Shown here piece by piece: positions 43,789 to 53,024 of a DNA stretch of 64,000 nt. Numbering within the stretch: the stretch's first letter is position 1; each line of letters opens with the position of its first letter. The notes under the pieces are model-generated. The model made no database searches, was not told the DNA's origin, and saw only the letters and a program-made list of their open reading frames with translations. The stretch spans positions 868,001-932,000 of the forward strand of contig NC_018518.1 in the NCBI RefSeq assembly GCF_000306945.1, given 5' to 3'. This DNA comes from Bordetella pertussis 18323 (GTDB lineage Bacteria; Pseudomonadota; Gammaproteobacteria; Burkholderiales; Burkholderiaceae_B). Both the position numbers and the translations under genes were made by a program.

Positions 43789-44158
43789 CTTGGGCGGATG
43801 GTGGCAATATCCCGATTCGGTGGCAAGGCGTTCGCGCAGAACGCCGGCTGCCGCCCTGATCCTGATCGGGTGCGCAAAGCCAACTGGCCCCCGCAGAGGC
43901 GCGGCCTGGATGAACGGCCCCGCCGAAGGTGGCCTGGCCTGCGAGAGCGCGCAGTGGATCAGCGGATCAGGCCTGCCCTGAGCGTCGAGCGTCCTGTGCG
44001 CTGGAAGCCAAGCTCTTCATGGAAACCGCTTGCCTGGGCATCAGTCTCGCCGGGCGGGGCAGCCCGCGTCCACCTCCTGTGCGTGATGCCTGTTAAGAAT
44101 TCGTGCACGATGCCGTATTGAGCGTATATATTTCGCGTCTACTTGGGGAGGGTTGGTC
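43789..44158. other. Intergenic region before the autotransporter
   Basis: No supported gene in 370 bases; short frames on the plus strand are Arg/Pro/Ala-rich and have no ribosome sites. TATATATTTCG at 44125-44135 and a GGGGAGGG ribosome site at 44145-44152 belong to the following gene. Confidence 0.5.
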
Positions 44159-46870
44159 ATGGTCGGCAGGAGTTGTCATCGTGCAGGGTGGTTATACCGG
44201 GCGACCTTCCTCTTATACGCCGCAAACTGTGCTTATCCCGCGAACGCCCAATCGGTTTCTGGTTCCGGTCAGGTGTCGAACGGGCCGATCACGTCACCGC
44301 ACTGGGTGGTGGGCGGGGAACTGATCGTCGGGGATACGGGCGCCGGGACCTTGCTCATCGAGGCCGGCGGTACCGTGCTCAACGACTGGGCCTATATCGG
44401 CAGTGACAATGGCGCTGTGGGCACCCTGACGGTGTCGGGCCGCGACGGCGCCGGGGCCGCGTCGACCTGGACGACTGTCGACGATGTGTCGATCGGCGTT
44501 GCGGCGGGCAGCAGGGGCACGCTCGAGGTGCTCGGCGGGGCCAGGGCGCAAAGCGGATGGGGCACCATCGGCGTCGCTGCAGGCAGCGTCGGAAGCGTGA
44601 CCGTGTCCGGGCCCGGGTCGGTGTGGAATATCGCCACGGTCAATTCGTTCCAGATCGGCTCGGGCGGCAGCGGGACGCTGTGGATCGACCAGGGCGGCGC
44701 AGTGTATAGCGGGCAGGGCGTCATCGGTTGGAACCCCGGCAGCGACGGGCACGTCACGGTATTGGGTCCGGCAACGGTATGGAACCCGCTGAACAATATC
44801 TATGTCGGTCTCGGCGGGACTGGTGAACTGGATATCCGGGACGGCGCGGCCGTTGCGACTGCAGGGTCGAGCCCGCCGGGCGCCGCGGCATCGATCTACA
44901 TCGGGACGAGCGCAGGGAGCGCCGGCACGGTAACGGTGTCGAGCGCGACGGCCGTCACCTCGACGCTCACGTCGACCGACCGTATCGAAATCGGCTCGGC
45001 CGGCGCCGGGGTGCTGACTGTCGCCAAAGGCGGGATGGTGGGCGTCGCCAGCGACGCCTGGATAGCCATCACCGGCACGTCCTCCGGAACGCTGAACCTG
45101 ACCGGCGATGCCAGCGGCCGAGGCGTGCTGGAAACGGGCTCGGTCATCAAGGGCGCCGGCAACGCGACCTTCAACCTGGATGGCGGGGTCCTGCGCGCCA
45201 ATCGTGACGAGGCCAATTTCCTCAATGGTTTCTCCACGCAGGCGGTGGGAAGCGGCGGCGCCTGGTTCGATACGAATGCCCATGACGTGGGCGTTGTCAC
45301 CGCCTTCTCGGGTACGTCCAGCTTCAACAAGCTGGGAGCCGGCACGCTGACGCTGTCAGGCAACAGCGCCGCGTTCACGGGGAACACCGATATCCAGGCC
45401 GGAACGCTGCAGGTGGACGGCGTTCTTGGCGGGCCGGTGGATGTGCTGGCGGGGGCGCGGTTGACCGGTACCGGGCGCGTCGGTGCGACGGCCAACAAGG
45501 GCACCATTGCGCCGGGCCCGCGCAGCGGCTTTGGCACCCTGACGATCGCCGGGGATTACGCGGCCCAGGGCGGCAACCTGGAAATCCGTACGCAGCTTGG
45601 CGCCGACGACTCGCCGACCGACAGGCTGGTGATCACGGGCGCCAGCGCTGGCGTGACACCGGTCACGGTCGAGAATATCGGCGGCACGGGCGCCTCGACC
45701 CAGCGGGGCATACAGGTCGTGCAGGTCAATGGCGCTTCGGCAGGCCGGTTCAACCTCGCCAACGGCGATTACGTCATCGAGGGGCGTCCGGCGCTGGTGG
45801 CCGGCGCCTATGGCTATGTGCTGCAGCAGGACGCCGCCGACGGCGATTGGTATCTGAAATCGTCGCTGCCCGACCCTGGGGCTCCCCAAGGCGGGGGCGG
45901 TCTGCCGGGCGCCGGGGAGCCCGTGCTTTATCAGCCCGGCGTGCCGGTCTATGAAGCCTATGCCAACACGCTGCTGCATCTGAGCCGGCTTTCCACCTTG
46001 CGCCAACGGGTCGGCAATCGCCTTTATGATCCGGCAGATGTCGGCCGCAACGGCGTATGGAGCCGCGTCGAGGGCTCCGCGAGCCAGCTCGATCCTTCCG
46101 CGTCCACGACTGGCGAACGCCAGGACGTCGATAGCTGGAAAGTGCAGTTCGGTGTCGACCGTATCCTGGCCGGCGGGCAAGAGGGCTCCCGCCTGGTGGG
46201 CGGATTGGCGCTGCAGTACGGCAAGGCCGACACGCGCGTGTCGTCGATATACGGCAATGGCACTGTCGACGCCACGGCCTATGGCCTGACCCCGACGCTG
46301 ACCTGGTACGGCAGGGACGGCGCCTATGTCGATGCCCAGGCCCAGGCGATCTGGTTCGACAGCGACCTGAGTTCACGGCTGGCCGGCAAGCTCAAGGATG
46401 GCCGGAAAGCGCATGGCTATGGGCTGGGTATCGAAGCGGGCAAGGCCTTCGGATTGCGGGAGGGGCTGGCCCTGATCCCGCAGGCGCAATTGTCGTACGC
46501 ATCGACCCGCTTCGACAGCTTCGACGACAGATTCGGCGCCCGCGTCGAAGACGATAAGGGCGACAGCCTGCAGGGCCGTCTCGGCATCGCGCTGGACTAC
46601 AAGAGCAGCTGGCAAGCGGGCGGCGCGAACCGGGAGTCGAGTGTCTTCGGCATCGTCAATGTGAAGCATGAGTTCCTGGATGGCACGCGCGTGCGCGTTG
46701 CCGGCGTGCCGGTAAGCAGCCGCATGGCGCGCACCTGGGGCAGCGTGGGAGTGGGGGCCGATTACGGTTGGGGAGAACGCTACGCCATTTACGGCCAGGT
46801 GGACGCCGATGCAGATTTCGCCGGCAGCTACATCGTCACCGCGACCGCGGGGTTCAGGATGATGTTCTAG
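44159..46870 (+). CDS. Autotransporter (type Va secreted protein)
   Basis: A 903-residue autotransporter. A basic, hydrophobic N terminus (GWLYRATFLLYAANCAYPAN) is the probable signal, ending near Ala30. The passenger (about 35-600) is a beta-helix of roughly 35-45-residue repeats with the pattern IG...GSxGTLTVSGxGSxW, and one autotransporter-repeat segment (KLGAGTLTLSGNSAAFTGNT). A Pro/Gly linker (PDPGAPQGGGGLPGAG) precedes the 12-strand barrel (about 640-903), which ends in the required Phe. ATG at 44159 fits the GGGGAGG site; a TTG at 44153 is less likely. No RGD or SGRL motif was seen. Confidence 0.92.
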   Translation: MVGRSCHRAGWLYRATFLLYAANCAYPANAQSVSGSGQVSNGPITSPHWVVGGELIVGDTGAGTLLIEAGGTVLNDWAYIGSDNGAVGTLTVSGRDGAGAASTWTTVDDVSIGVAAGSRGTLEVLGGARAQSGWGTIGVAAGSVGSVTVSGPGSVWNIATVNSFQIGSGGSGTLWIDQGGAVYSGQGVIGWNPGSDGHVTVLGPATVWNPLNNIYVGLGGTGELDIRDGAAVATAGSSPPGAAASIYIGTSAGSAGTVTVSSATAVTSTLTSTDRIEIGSAGAGVLTVAKGGMVGVASDAWIAITGTSSGTLNLTGDASGRGVLETGSVIKGAGNATFNLDGGVLRANRDEANFLNGFSTQAVGSGGAWFDTNAHDVGVVTAFSGTSSFNKLGAGTLTLSGNSAAFTGNTDIQAGTLQVDGVLGGPVDVLAGARLTGTGRVGATANKGTIAPGPRSGFGTLTIAGDYAAQGGNLEIRTQLGADDSPTDRLVITGASAGVTPVTVENIGGTGASTQRGIQVVQVNGASAGRFNLANGDYVIEGRPALVAGAYGYVLQQDAADGDWYLKSSLPDPGAPQGGGGLPGAGEPVLYQPGVPVYEAYANTLLHLSRLSTLRQRVGNRLYDPADVGRNGVWSRVEGSASQLDPSASTTGERQDVDSWKVQFGVDRILAGGQEGSRLVGGLALQYGKADTRVSSIYGNGTVDATAYGLTPTLTWYGRDGAYVDAQAQAIWFDSDLSSRLAGKLKDGRKAHGYGLGIEAGKAFGLREGLALIPQAQLSYASTRFDSFDDRFGARVEDDKGDSLQGRLGIALDYKSSWQAGGANRESSVFGIVNVKHEFLDGTRVRVAGVPVSSRMARTWGSVGVGADYGWGERYAIYGQVDADADFAGSYIVTATAGFRMMF

Positions 46871-46904
46871 ATTCGGCAAGCCGCCTGCGCCGGTACGGGC
46901 GCGC

Positions 46905-46922
46905 GGCCTGCGCGCAGGCTTT
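46905..46922 (+). terminator. Possible terminator after the autotransporter
   Basis: GCCTGCGCGCAGGC is a perfect 14-bp palindrome followed by TTTT, 35 bases after the stop codon. The loop would be CGCG. Short U run, so moderate at best. Confidence 0.45.
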
Positions 46923-47128
46923 TGCCGGGTAACGGCCGGGATCTGCGCGCTTTGGCCCGGGACCCGTATGCGGGCGCAAGCCGGCACGCCGGGGGCGAAG
47001 GCTGTCCGCTGTCAGGGAAATTACGGGTGGTTCGGCGGAGATGTGTATCTTTTCTCTGCCATAGTTACAAAATATAAAGACCACTGCGCCCGGATGCGGG
47101 GTATGCTCAATGAAGAGAGGGCATCCGC

Positions 47129-47401
47129 GTGTATCAGAACAATTTGATCTACAAGGGATACCGCTTGACCGCCAAAGTAGCCAGACACACTGTCGAGGTT
47201 AACGAAGCCGCGCCGAGCGGCCCCTTATTCCAGGCAACCGTTTCGGTGGTTCAGGCCGATTCCATCCAGGATACGGGTGACGAGTACCCCGTACCGTATT
47301 TTGCCGACGGCGGTTTCGTATACAGCCCGCGCGAAGCGGTGCACCAGGCAATCAGCCATGGCCGCGAAATCGTCGACGCGCTGATCGGGCTGCCAGCCTA
47401 G
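47129..47401 (+). CDS. Small conserved-looking protein, function unknown
   Basis: A 90-residue protein starting with GTG at 47129 after GAAGAGAGGG. It is mostly beta (YKGYRLTAKVARHTVEVNEA; FQATVSVVQADSIQDTGDEY) with a C-terminal helix (PREAVHQAISHGREIVDALI). No signal, no membrane helix, no Cys. Codon use is normal, so it is probably real. The TAG stop lies in the IS481 target. Unknown family. Confidence 0.7.
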   Translation: MYQNNLIYKGYRLTAKVARHTVEVNEAAPSGPLFQATVSVVQADSIQDTGDEYPVPYFADGGFVYSPREAVHQAISHGREIVDALIGLPA

Positions 47402-48348
47402 CTGTGAACTGTCAATAGGTTGTATTCGTCCAGGTTGAGTCTGGAGATGGGTACAGCGCGCCCGATGCCTTGGTGGGGTCGATGCCAGTTGTAGTGGTGT
47501 AGCCAGGATTTCATGGCATCGGCTCGGTGTTGGGAGTTCTGGTAGGTGTGAGCGTAAGCCCACTCACGCAAGGCCGACTGGATGAAGCGTTCGGCCTTGC
47601 CATTGGTCTGTGGGCGGTAAGGTCGGGTAAAGCGGTGCTTGATGCCCAGCTCATGGCACAGCGCGGCGAAGGCGCGGCTGCGAAAGGCCGAGCCATTGTC
47701 GGTGAGCAAGCGCTGGATGGTCACGCCCAGGCGCTGGTAGTAGGCCACTGCGTCCTTGAGGAACTGGACGGCGCTGGGGAAGCGCTCGTCGGGGTGGATG
47801 TCGGTGAAGGCCACGCGGGCGTGGTCATCGATGGCCACGAAGACGAAGTCCCAGCCGGCCCCCTCAACGGTATCGCGTCGGTTGCCCGTGACCCGGTGGC
47901 CAGGGCGCTGGATACGTCCCAGCTTCTTGATGTCGATGTGCAGCAGATCGCCGGGGGCCTGATGCTCGTAGCGCACCACCGGCTCGGCCGGCTCCAGGTC
48001 GGCCAGGTGCGACAGACCGGCGCGGGCCAGGACGCGGCTGACGGTGCTGGCTGACACGCCCAGCGCCTGGGCGATGCGCGCTTGGGTCAGCCGCTTGCGG
48101 CGCAGCTCCACGATAGCCAGCGCCTTGGCCGGCGCAATCGCTCGGGGCGAGACCGTCGGGCGCGAGGACGCATCGGCCAAGCCCGCCTGGCCCTGAGCCA
48201 GGAAGCGGCCCAGCCATTTGCGCACAGTCGGCGCGGTGACCCCATAGGCGCGGGCCGCTTCAGGCACACAAACTTGATGGGCGATCAATTGCTGGACCAT
48301 TTCGAGTCGACGTAGGAAGGTCAATCGGGCATGCTTATGGGTGTTCAT
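47398..48348 (-). CDS. IS481 transposase (copy 4)
   Basis: The same DD35E transposase, but the last residue is Ser instead of Thr: the codon AGC is completed by the target base G, which shows that the final sense codon and the stop are read from flanking DNA. Confidence 0.95.
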   Translation of the reverse strand: MNTHKHARLTFLRRLEMVQQLIAHQVCVPEAARAYGVTAPTVRKWLGRFLAQGQAGLADASSRPTVSPRAIAPAKALAIVELRRKRLTQARIAQALGVSASTVSRVLARAGLSHLADLEPAEPVVRYEHQAPGDLLHIDIKKLGRIQRPGHRVTGNRRDTVEGAGWDFVFVAIDDHARVAFTDIHPDERFPSAVQFLKDAVAYYQRLGVTIQRLLTDNGSAFRSRAFAALCHELGIKHRFTRPYRPQTNGKAERFIQSALREWAYAHTYQNSQHRADAMKSWLHHYNWHRPHQGIGRAVPISRLNLDEYNLLTVHS

Positions 48349-48445
48349 CCGGCCGGGCTCCTTGAGTGAACTGGGGAGTTGGCGATTTCCAGTTTCTCAA
48401 ATCCGGTTCGGATGAACCATGCATACAACCTATTGAATCTTCACA
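47403..48445 (-). mobile_element. IS481, copy 4
   Basis: A 1043-bp element, same orientation as the others. The flanks are CCTAGC (47397-47402) and GCTAGC (48446-48451), differing in the first base. It has a private A at offset 974 (48377) and T at offset 977. Confidence 0.97.
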
Positions 48446-48496
48446 GCTAGCGCCCGCGCCCGCCGGCCAGGCGGGTTGCTTCTGTGCGCGGCGCTT

Positions 48497-49207
48497 TCAG
48501 GAAGCGAGCTGTCCGCGCACGGCGCGGTAGGAGGCGCCCAGCAGCAGCTTGGCGCTTTCTTCGGCGGCGGCGGCATCGCGCGTGCACACTGCCTCGAGCA
48601 GGCGCTGCCAGTCGCCCACGGACTCGCGCCGGCGCTGCTGGCTCTGGAAGCTGAGCGACTTGCCGCGCACGGAGGTTTTCCAGAGCATCTGGTTGCTCAG
48701 GCCCTCGTACATCGTGTCCAGCTGTTTCCAGCCTACTGCCTGTATCAGCAATTGCTGGGTCTCGATGGAGACCTTCGCATAGGACGCCGGCGAGGTGGAT
48801 GGCTTGTCGGCGAGCTGGCGCAGGCGTTCCACCTGTTGGCGCAGCTGCTCCAGGATTTCGTCGTCGCCATGTTCGGCCACCCGGCGCGCGGCCAGTCCGA
48901 GCAGCTGCGCGCGGATGCAGAAGATTTCTTCTATTTCATCGGCGCGGATCTCGCGCACGCGCGCCCCGAAGCGGGGCACGCGTTCGATGACGCCGCGGCG
49001 CTCCAGGGTGCTGATGGCCTCGCGCACGGTGGTGCGGCTGACCGCGAATCGATCGGACAGCGTTTCTTCCTTCAGGCGTTCCCCCGGCTGCAGCACGCCG
49101 GTCTGGATCGACTGCATCAGCCGGTCGGCGACCTGTTCAGGCAGCGACTTCGACGTTCGTCCCAGGGGGAGTTCTTCTATATCGGCCGACTGTGGTTGGC
49201 GAGTCAT
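48497..49207 (-). CDS. GntR/FadR-type transcriptional regulator
   Basis: A 236-residue regulator. The N-terminal winged helix is at about 20-85 (EQVADRLMQSIQTGVLQPGE; DRFAVSRTTVREAISTLERR) and the C-terminal FCD effector domain at about 90-220 (IEEIFCIRAQLLGLAARRVA). It is the last gene of a minus-strand set with a dioxygenase, a binding protein and a ThDP enzyme, and probably controls them through the inverted repeat near 53025-53061. Effector unknown. Confidence 0.9.
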   Translation of the reverse strand: MTRQPQSADIEELPLGRTSKSLPEQVADRLMQSIQTGVLQPGERLKEETLSDRFAVSRTTVREAISTLERRGVIERVPRFGARVREIRADEIEEIFCIRAQLLGLAARRVAEHGDDEILEQLRQQVERLRQLADKPSTSPASYAKVSIETQQLLIQAVGWKQLDTMYEGLSNQMLWKTSVRGKSLSFQSQQRRRESVGDWQRLLEAVCTRDAAAAEESAKLLLGASYRAVRGQLAS

Positions 49208-49278
49208 TGAGGTGCGGTCAGGAAGAAAGGGCCATGATGGAGAGCGGATAGTATATCCCGCGCCCATGCGCGGATGCC

Positions 49279-50940
49279 TCATGCGGCAAGGGTCGGCAGG
49301 TCGCGGCGCGCCGAGATCGCGGCGGGGTCGGTGCGTATCTCGATGAGCGCGGCCCGGCCGCTGGCGCAGGCCCGTTCGAACGCCGCGGGGAAGTCGTCGT
49401 GGTGCGCCACGCGCTCGGCATGGGCGCCGTAGGCGCTGGCGAGCGCGACGAAGTCGGGGTTGCGCAGCGAGGTGCCCGACACGCGCCCGGGGTAATGCAT
49501 TTCCTGGTGCATGCGGATGGTGCCGAACATGCCGTTGTTGACGACGATGAAGACCACGGCGGCGTCGTGCTGGATGGCGGTGGCCAGTTCCTGGCCGTTC
49601 ATCATGAAGCAGCCGTCGCCGGCGAAGCAGACCACGGTGCGGGCCGGCGCCGCCAGCTTGGCGGCGATGGCTGCCGGCACGCCGTAGCCCATGGCGCCGT
49701 TGGTGGGCGCGAGTTGCCGGCGCTGCGGCGAATACTGGAAGTAGCGGTGCACCCAGCCGGCGTAGTTGCCGGCGCCGTTGGTCACGATGGCGTTCTGCGG
49801 CAAGTGCTGGTTGAGCCAATGCATGACCTGCGCCAGGTCGGTGTCGCGGCGGGACGGGGCGACGGCCAGGTCGGTCCGGTAGTCGTCCGCCAGCTCGCGC
49901 AGCCAGGCGTCGCAGCGGGCGGGCGGGTTGTCGCAGGCATCCAGTTGCGCCGCGAAGGCCTGCACGTCGGCCGCGATGGGCAGGTCGGCCGGATAGACGC
50001 GGCCCAGTTCCTGCGGATCGGGATGGACGTGGATCAAGGTCTGGCCGGGATGCTCCGGCGTGATGAGCGCGTAGCTGTCCGTGGTGGCGTCGGCCAGGCG
50101 CGCGCCGACGACCAGCAGCAGGTCGGCCTGCCGCACATGGCGCGCCAGGCTGGGCGCGATGCCCAGCCCGATGTGGCCGGCATAGCAGGGGTGGCGGTTG
50201 TCGAAGCGATCCTGGCGCCGGAACGCCGTGGCCACGGGCAGGCCGGCGCGCTCGGCATAGCGGGTGATGGCGGCGCTGGCCGCCTCGTTCCAGCCGCCGC
50301 CGCCGACGATCAGCAGCGGCCGCCGGGCCGCCGCCAGCAGTTCGTGCAGCCGCTTCATGTCGGCGCTGGTTGCGCAGGCGCGGGCGATGCGGTGGGGAAC
50401 GCGGTCGGCGGCGTGCGCCGTCGCCCGCAGGACGTCCTCGGGCAGGGCCAGCACCACGGGCCCCGGCCGGCCCGACAGCGCGACCTGGTGCGCCCGATGG
50501 ACGAATTCCGGGATGCGCTGCGCGTCGTCGATGCTGGCCACCCACTTGGCCATCTGGCCGTACATCCTGCGGTAGTCGATCTCCTGGAAGGCCTCCCGTT
50601 CGGCCACGTCGGCGCCCACCTGGCCGACGAACAGAATCATCGGTGTCGAGTCCTGGAAGGCGGTATGCACGCCTATGCTGGCGTTGGTGGCGCCCGGCCC
50701 GCGCGTCACGAAGCAGATGCCGGGCTTGCCGGTCAGCTTGCCATAGGCTTCGGCCATGAAGGCCGCGCCGCCCTCCTGGCGGCAGACAGTCAGCCGGATG
50801 TCCTGCGCATCGTCGCGCAGGGCATCCAGCACGGGCAGATAGCTTTCGCCGGGCACGCAGAAGGCCTGGTCCACGCCGTGGACCTTCAACGCATCGACCA
50901 GGATACGGCCGCCGGTACGGGCGGCAAGAGTCGGATTCAT
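49279..50940 (-). CDS. Thiamine-diphosphate enzyme, acetolactate-synthase-like
   Basis: Cytoplasmic ThDP-dependent enzyme, 553 residues, three domains. The PYR domain has the catalytic Glu in CRQEGGAAFMAEAYGKLTGK, a central Rossmann-like domain follows, and the PP domain has GDGCFMMNGQELATAIQHDA ... IVVNN, the Mg/ThDP site. It resembles the large subunit of acetolactate synthase, but no small subunit is nearby and the operon is catabolic, so a decarboxylase, carboligase or sulfoacetaldehyde-type activity is as likely. The ATG at 50940 is the best fit. Confidence 0.85.
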   Translation of the reverse strand: MNPTLAARTGGRILVDALKVHGVDQAFCVPGESYLPVLDALRDDAQDIRLTVCRQEGGAAFMAEAYGKLTGKPGICFVTRGPGATNASIGVHTAFQDSTPMILFVGQVGADVAEREAFQEIDYRRMYGQMAKWVASIDDAQRIPEFVHRAHQVALSGRPGPVVLALPEDVLRATAHAADRVPHRIARACATSADMKRLHELLAAARRPLLIVGGGGWNEAASAAITRYAERAGLPVATAFRRQDRFDNRHPCYAGHIGLGIAPSLARHVRQADLLLVVGARLADATTDSYALITPEHPGQTLIHVHPDPQELGRVYPADLPIAADVQAFAAQLDACDNPPARCDAWLRELADDYRTDLAVAPSRRDTDLAQVMHWLNQHLPQNAIVTNGAGNYAGWVHRYFQYSPQRRQLAPTNGAMGYGVPAAIAAKLAAPARTVVCFAGDGCFMMNGQELATAIQHDAAVVFIVVNNGMFGTIRMHQEMHYPGRVSGTSLRNPDFVALASAYGAHAERVAHHDDFPAAFERACASGRAALIEIRTDPAAISARRDLPTLAA

Positions 50941-51014
50941 GATTTTCTGGATGGGCAGTCTTGCGACAATCGGCACGGCAGTGGGGGCGGCCGGGGCCGC
51001 CCGCCGGGCTGCCG

Positions 51015-51980
51015 TCAGTTGAGGTTGATGTGGGCGGTGCGGATGACCTTGCCCCATTTGTCGACTTCTTCCGCGATGTAGGCGTCGGCCTGCGCCGGCG
51101 TGCGCGCGACGGCCTCGCCGCCCAGCTTGGCCAGTTGCGCCACGAAGTCAGGGTCGGCGGAAATCTTCTTCAGGGCGTCGTTGTAGGCCTGCACCGTCGC
51201 GTCGGGCGTCTTGGCCGGCGCCAGCAGCGTGAACCATCCCAGCACTTCGAAATCCGGGTAGCCGCTTTCCGCCATGGTCGGCGTATCGGGCAGGAAGCGC
51301 GAGCGCGTCTTCGACGTGATGGCCAGCGGCCGGACCGTGCCCTGCTGGATGTGCGGCAGCATCACGGCGATGTTGTCGAACATCATGGGCACGCGTCCGG
51401 CGATCAGGTCGGGCAGGGCGGCCGCGCTGCCCTTGTAGGGCACATGCATGATGTCGACGCCGGCCTCGTCCTTGAACAATTCCGCCGCCAGGTGCTGGCC
51501 CGTGCCCGGGCTGGCGGACGCGAACTCCACCTTGCCCGGGTTGCGCTTCAGGTAATCGACGAAGTCGCGCAGGTTGGTGGCCTGCATGCCGGGATTGACG
51601 ACCAGGACATAGGGCGTCACCGCGACCATGCCGACGGCGCGAAAGCTCTTGACGGTGTCGAACGACTGGTTGGTGTAGAGCGAGGCATTGGTGGCGTGGC
51701 TGCTGGGGGCGAACAGCAGCGTGTTGCCGTCCGGGTCGGCCTTGGCCACCGTCGCCGCGGCCAGGTTGCCGCTGGCGCCGGCGCGGTTCTCGACCACGAC
51801 CGAGCGGCTCAGTTCGCCGCCCAGCCGTTGCGCCACCAGGCGCGCGATGACGTCGGTCGTGCCGCCGGGGGGAAAGCCGACCATCATGCGCAGGGGTTGC
51901 TGCGCACAGGCCACGCCGGCCCACAGGGGCATGGCCACCAGGGCGAGCGCGAGCGCCGCCTTCTCGAATATCCGCTGCAT
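51015..51980 (-). CDS. Bug-family (tripartite tricarboxylate) binding protein
   Basis: Periplasmic binding protein, 321 residues, of the Bug family that is greatly expanded in Bordetella. Signal peptide LALALVAMPLWAGVACA, then the typical MMVGFPPGGTTDVIARLVAQ and later HVPYKGSAAALPDLIAGRVP. It captures small carboxylates. No membrane partner genes are next to it, as is usual for orphan Bug proteins. GGAG precedes the ATG. Confidence 0.93.
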   Translation of the reverse strand: MQRIFEKAALALALVAMPLWAGVACAQQPLRMMVGFPPGGTTDVIARLVAQRLGGELSRSVVVENRAGASGNLAAATVAKADPDGNTLLFAPSSHATNASLYTNQSFDTVKSFRAVGMVAVTPYVLVVNPGMQATNLRDFVDYLKRNPGKVEFASASPGTGQHLAAELFKDEAGVDIMHVPYKGSAAALPDLIAGRVPMMFDNIAVMLPHIQQGTVRPLAITSKTRSRFLPDTPTMAESGYPDFEVLGWFTLLAPAKTPDATVQAYNDALKKISADPDFVAQLAKLGGEAVARTPAQADAYIAEEVDKWGKVIRTAHINLN

Positions 51981-52034
51981 GTCTTGTCTCCGTATATAAG
52001 TGTTGTATGGCGCGGTGCGCCGGCGTGCGCGTGG

Positions 52035-52943
52035 TCAGGACACGGCGGCGATCGCGCTGCGCGCGGCCTGCTCGTCCAGCGGGGCGTCCTCGATCACGTA
52101 GCCGGACGGCTCGCCCAGCATGGAGCAGCGCATCATGTGGCGCGGCTTGCTCTGGTCGAAATCCGGCAGCGCGATGTGCAAGGTGCAGCGGTTGTCCCAC
52201 ATCACGATGTCGTTCACGCTCCAACGGTGCCGGTAGACGAACTCCGGCGACGTGGCATGGCGGTTCAGGAAGTCCAGGATCGGACGGCTTTCTTCTTCGG
52301 TCATGCCGACGAACGTGCGGACCCGGTCGCTGACGAACAGGCATTTGCGGCCGGTTTCGGGATGGATGCGCACGACCGGATGGGCGATGGGCGGGTTGCG
52401 GCGCTTGAGCGCGGCGGTCTGCTCCGGATCGCGGCGGTCGAACCCCTTGATCAGGCTGATGTCGTGCACGGCGTGCAGGCCGTCGACGAAGCGCTTGAAC
52501 GGCGCGCTGAGCGACTCGTAGGCCTGGTACATGTTGGCGAACATGGTGTCGCCGCCGACCGGGGGCTTTTCCTTGCACATCAGTACCGAGCCCTTGGCGG
52601 GCCGGTCGGTATAGCTGAGGTCGGAGTGCCAGTTGCGGCCGGTGTTGCGGGTTTGCGAAGGCTTGCCGTCGCGCGGCTTGTTCGTCACCAGCAGGACTTC
52701 GGGGTAATCGGGGTCGCGGTAATAGGGCACGCTGTCGTTGCGCTCGACGTCGCCGAAATGGCGCGTGAAATCGATCAGTTGCGGGGCGTTCAGGTCCTGG
52801 CCGGGGAAGACCAGCACCAGGTGTTCATGCCAGGCCGCGCGCAGCCTGGCCAGTTGTTCCGGCTGCAGCGCCTGCCGCAGGTCGATGCCCGATACCGCCG
52901 CGCCGGCCGCGTAGCCGAGCGGGCGAACCGTGATGTCGCTCAT
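52035..52943 (-). CDS. TauD/TfdA-type 2-oxoglutarate dioxygenase
   Basis: Fe(II)/2-oxoglutarate-dependent dioxygenase, 302 residues. The metal-binding HxD is in NWHSDLSYTDRPAKGS near residue 108, the distal His in WDNRCTLHIALPDFDQ near 254, and the 2-oxoglutarate Arg in KPRHMMRCSML near 272. TauD-type enzymes release sulfite from taurine or split related compounds; the substrate here is unknown. It is the first gene of the minus-strand operon, with GAGGAG before the ATG. Confidence 0.92.
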   Translation of the reverse strand: MSDITVRPLGYAAGAAVSGIDLRQALQPEQLARLRAAWHEHLVLVFPGQDLNAPQLIDFTRHFGDVERNDSVPYYRDPDYPEVLLVTNKPRDGKPSQTRNTGRNWHSDLSYTDRPAKGSVLMCKEKPPVGGDTMFANMYQAYESLSAPFKRFVDGLHAVHDISLIKGFDRRDPEQTAALKRRNPPIAHPVVRIHPETGRKCLFVSDRVRTFVGMTEEESRPILDFLNRHATSPEFVYRHRWSVNDIVMWDNRCTLHIALPDFDQSKPRHMMRCSMLGEPSGYVIEDAPLDEQAARSAIAAVS

Positions 52944-53024
52944 GTCTGTGTCTCCTCGGGCGGCCGGGGGAGGGCCGCGATGTCACGCGCCGGATTCACG
53001 CGTCCGGAAATCATAGTCCGTATA

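Noticed and set aside
43662..43790. Possible integrative element attachment site at tRNA-His
   Set aside because: No integrase gene nearby and no repeat of the tRNA 3' end found in the window.
48455..48475. CCCGCC-GGCGGG hairpin after gntR as a terminator
   Set aside because: No T run on the minus strand and it lies at an IS481 flank; not convincing.
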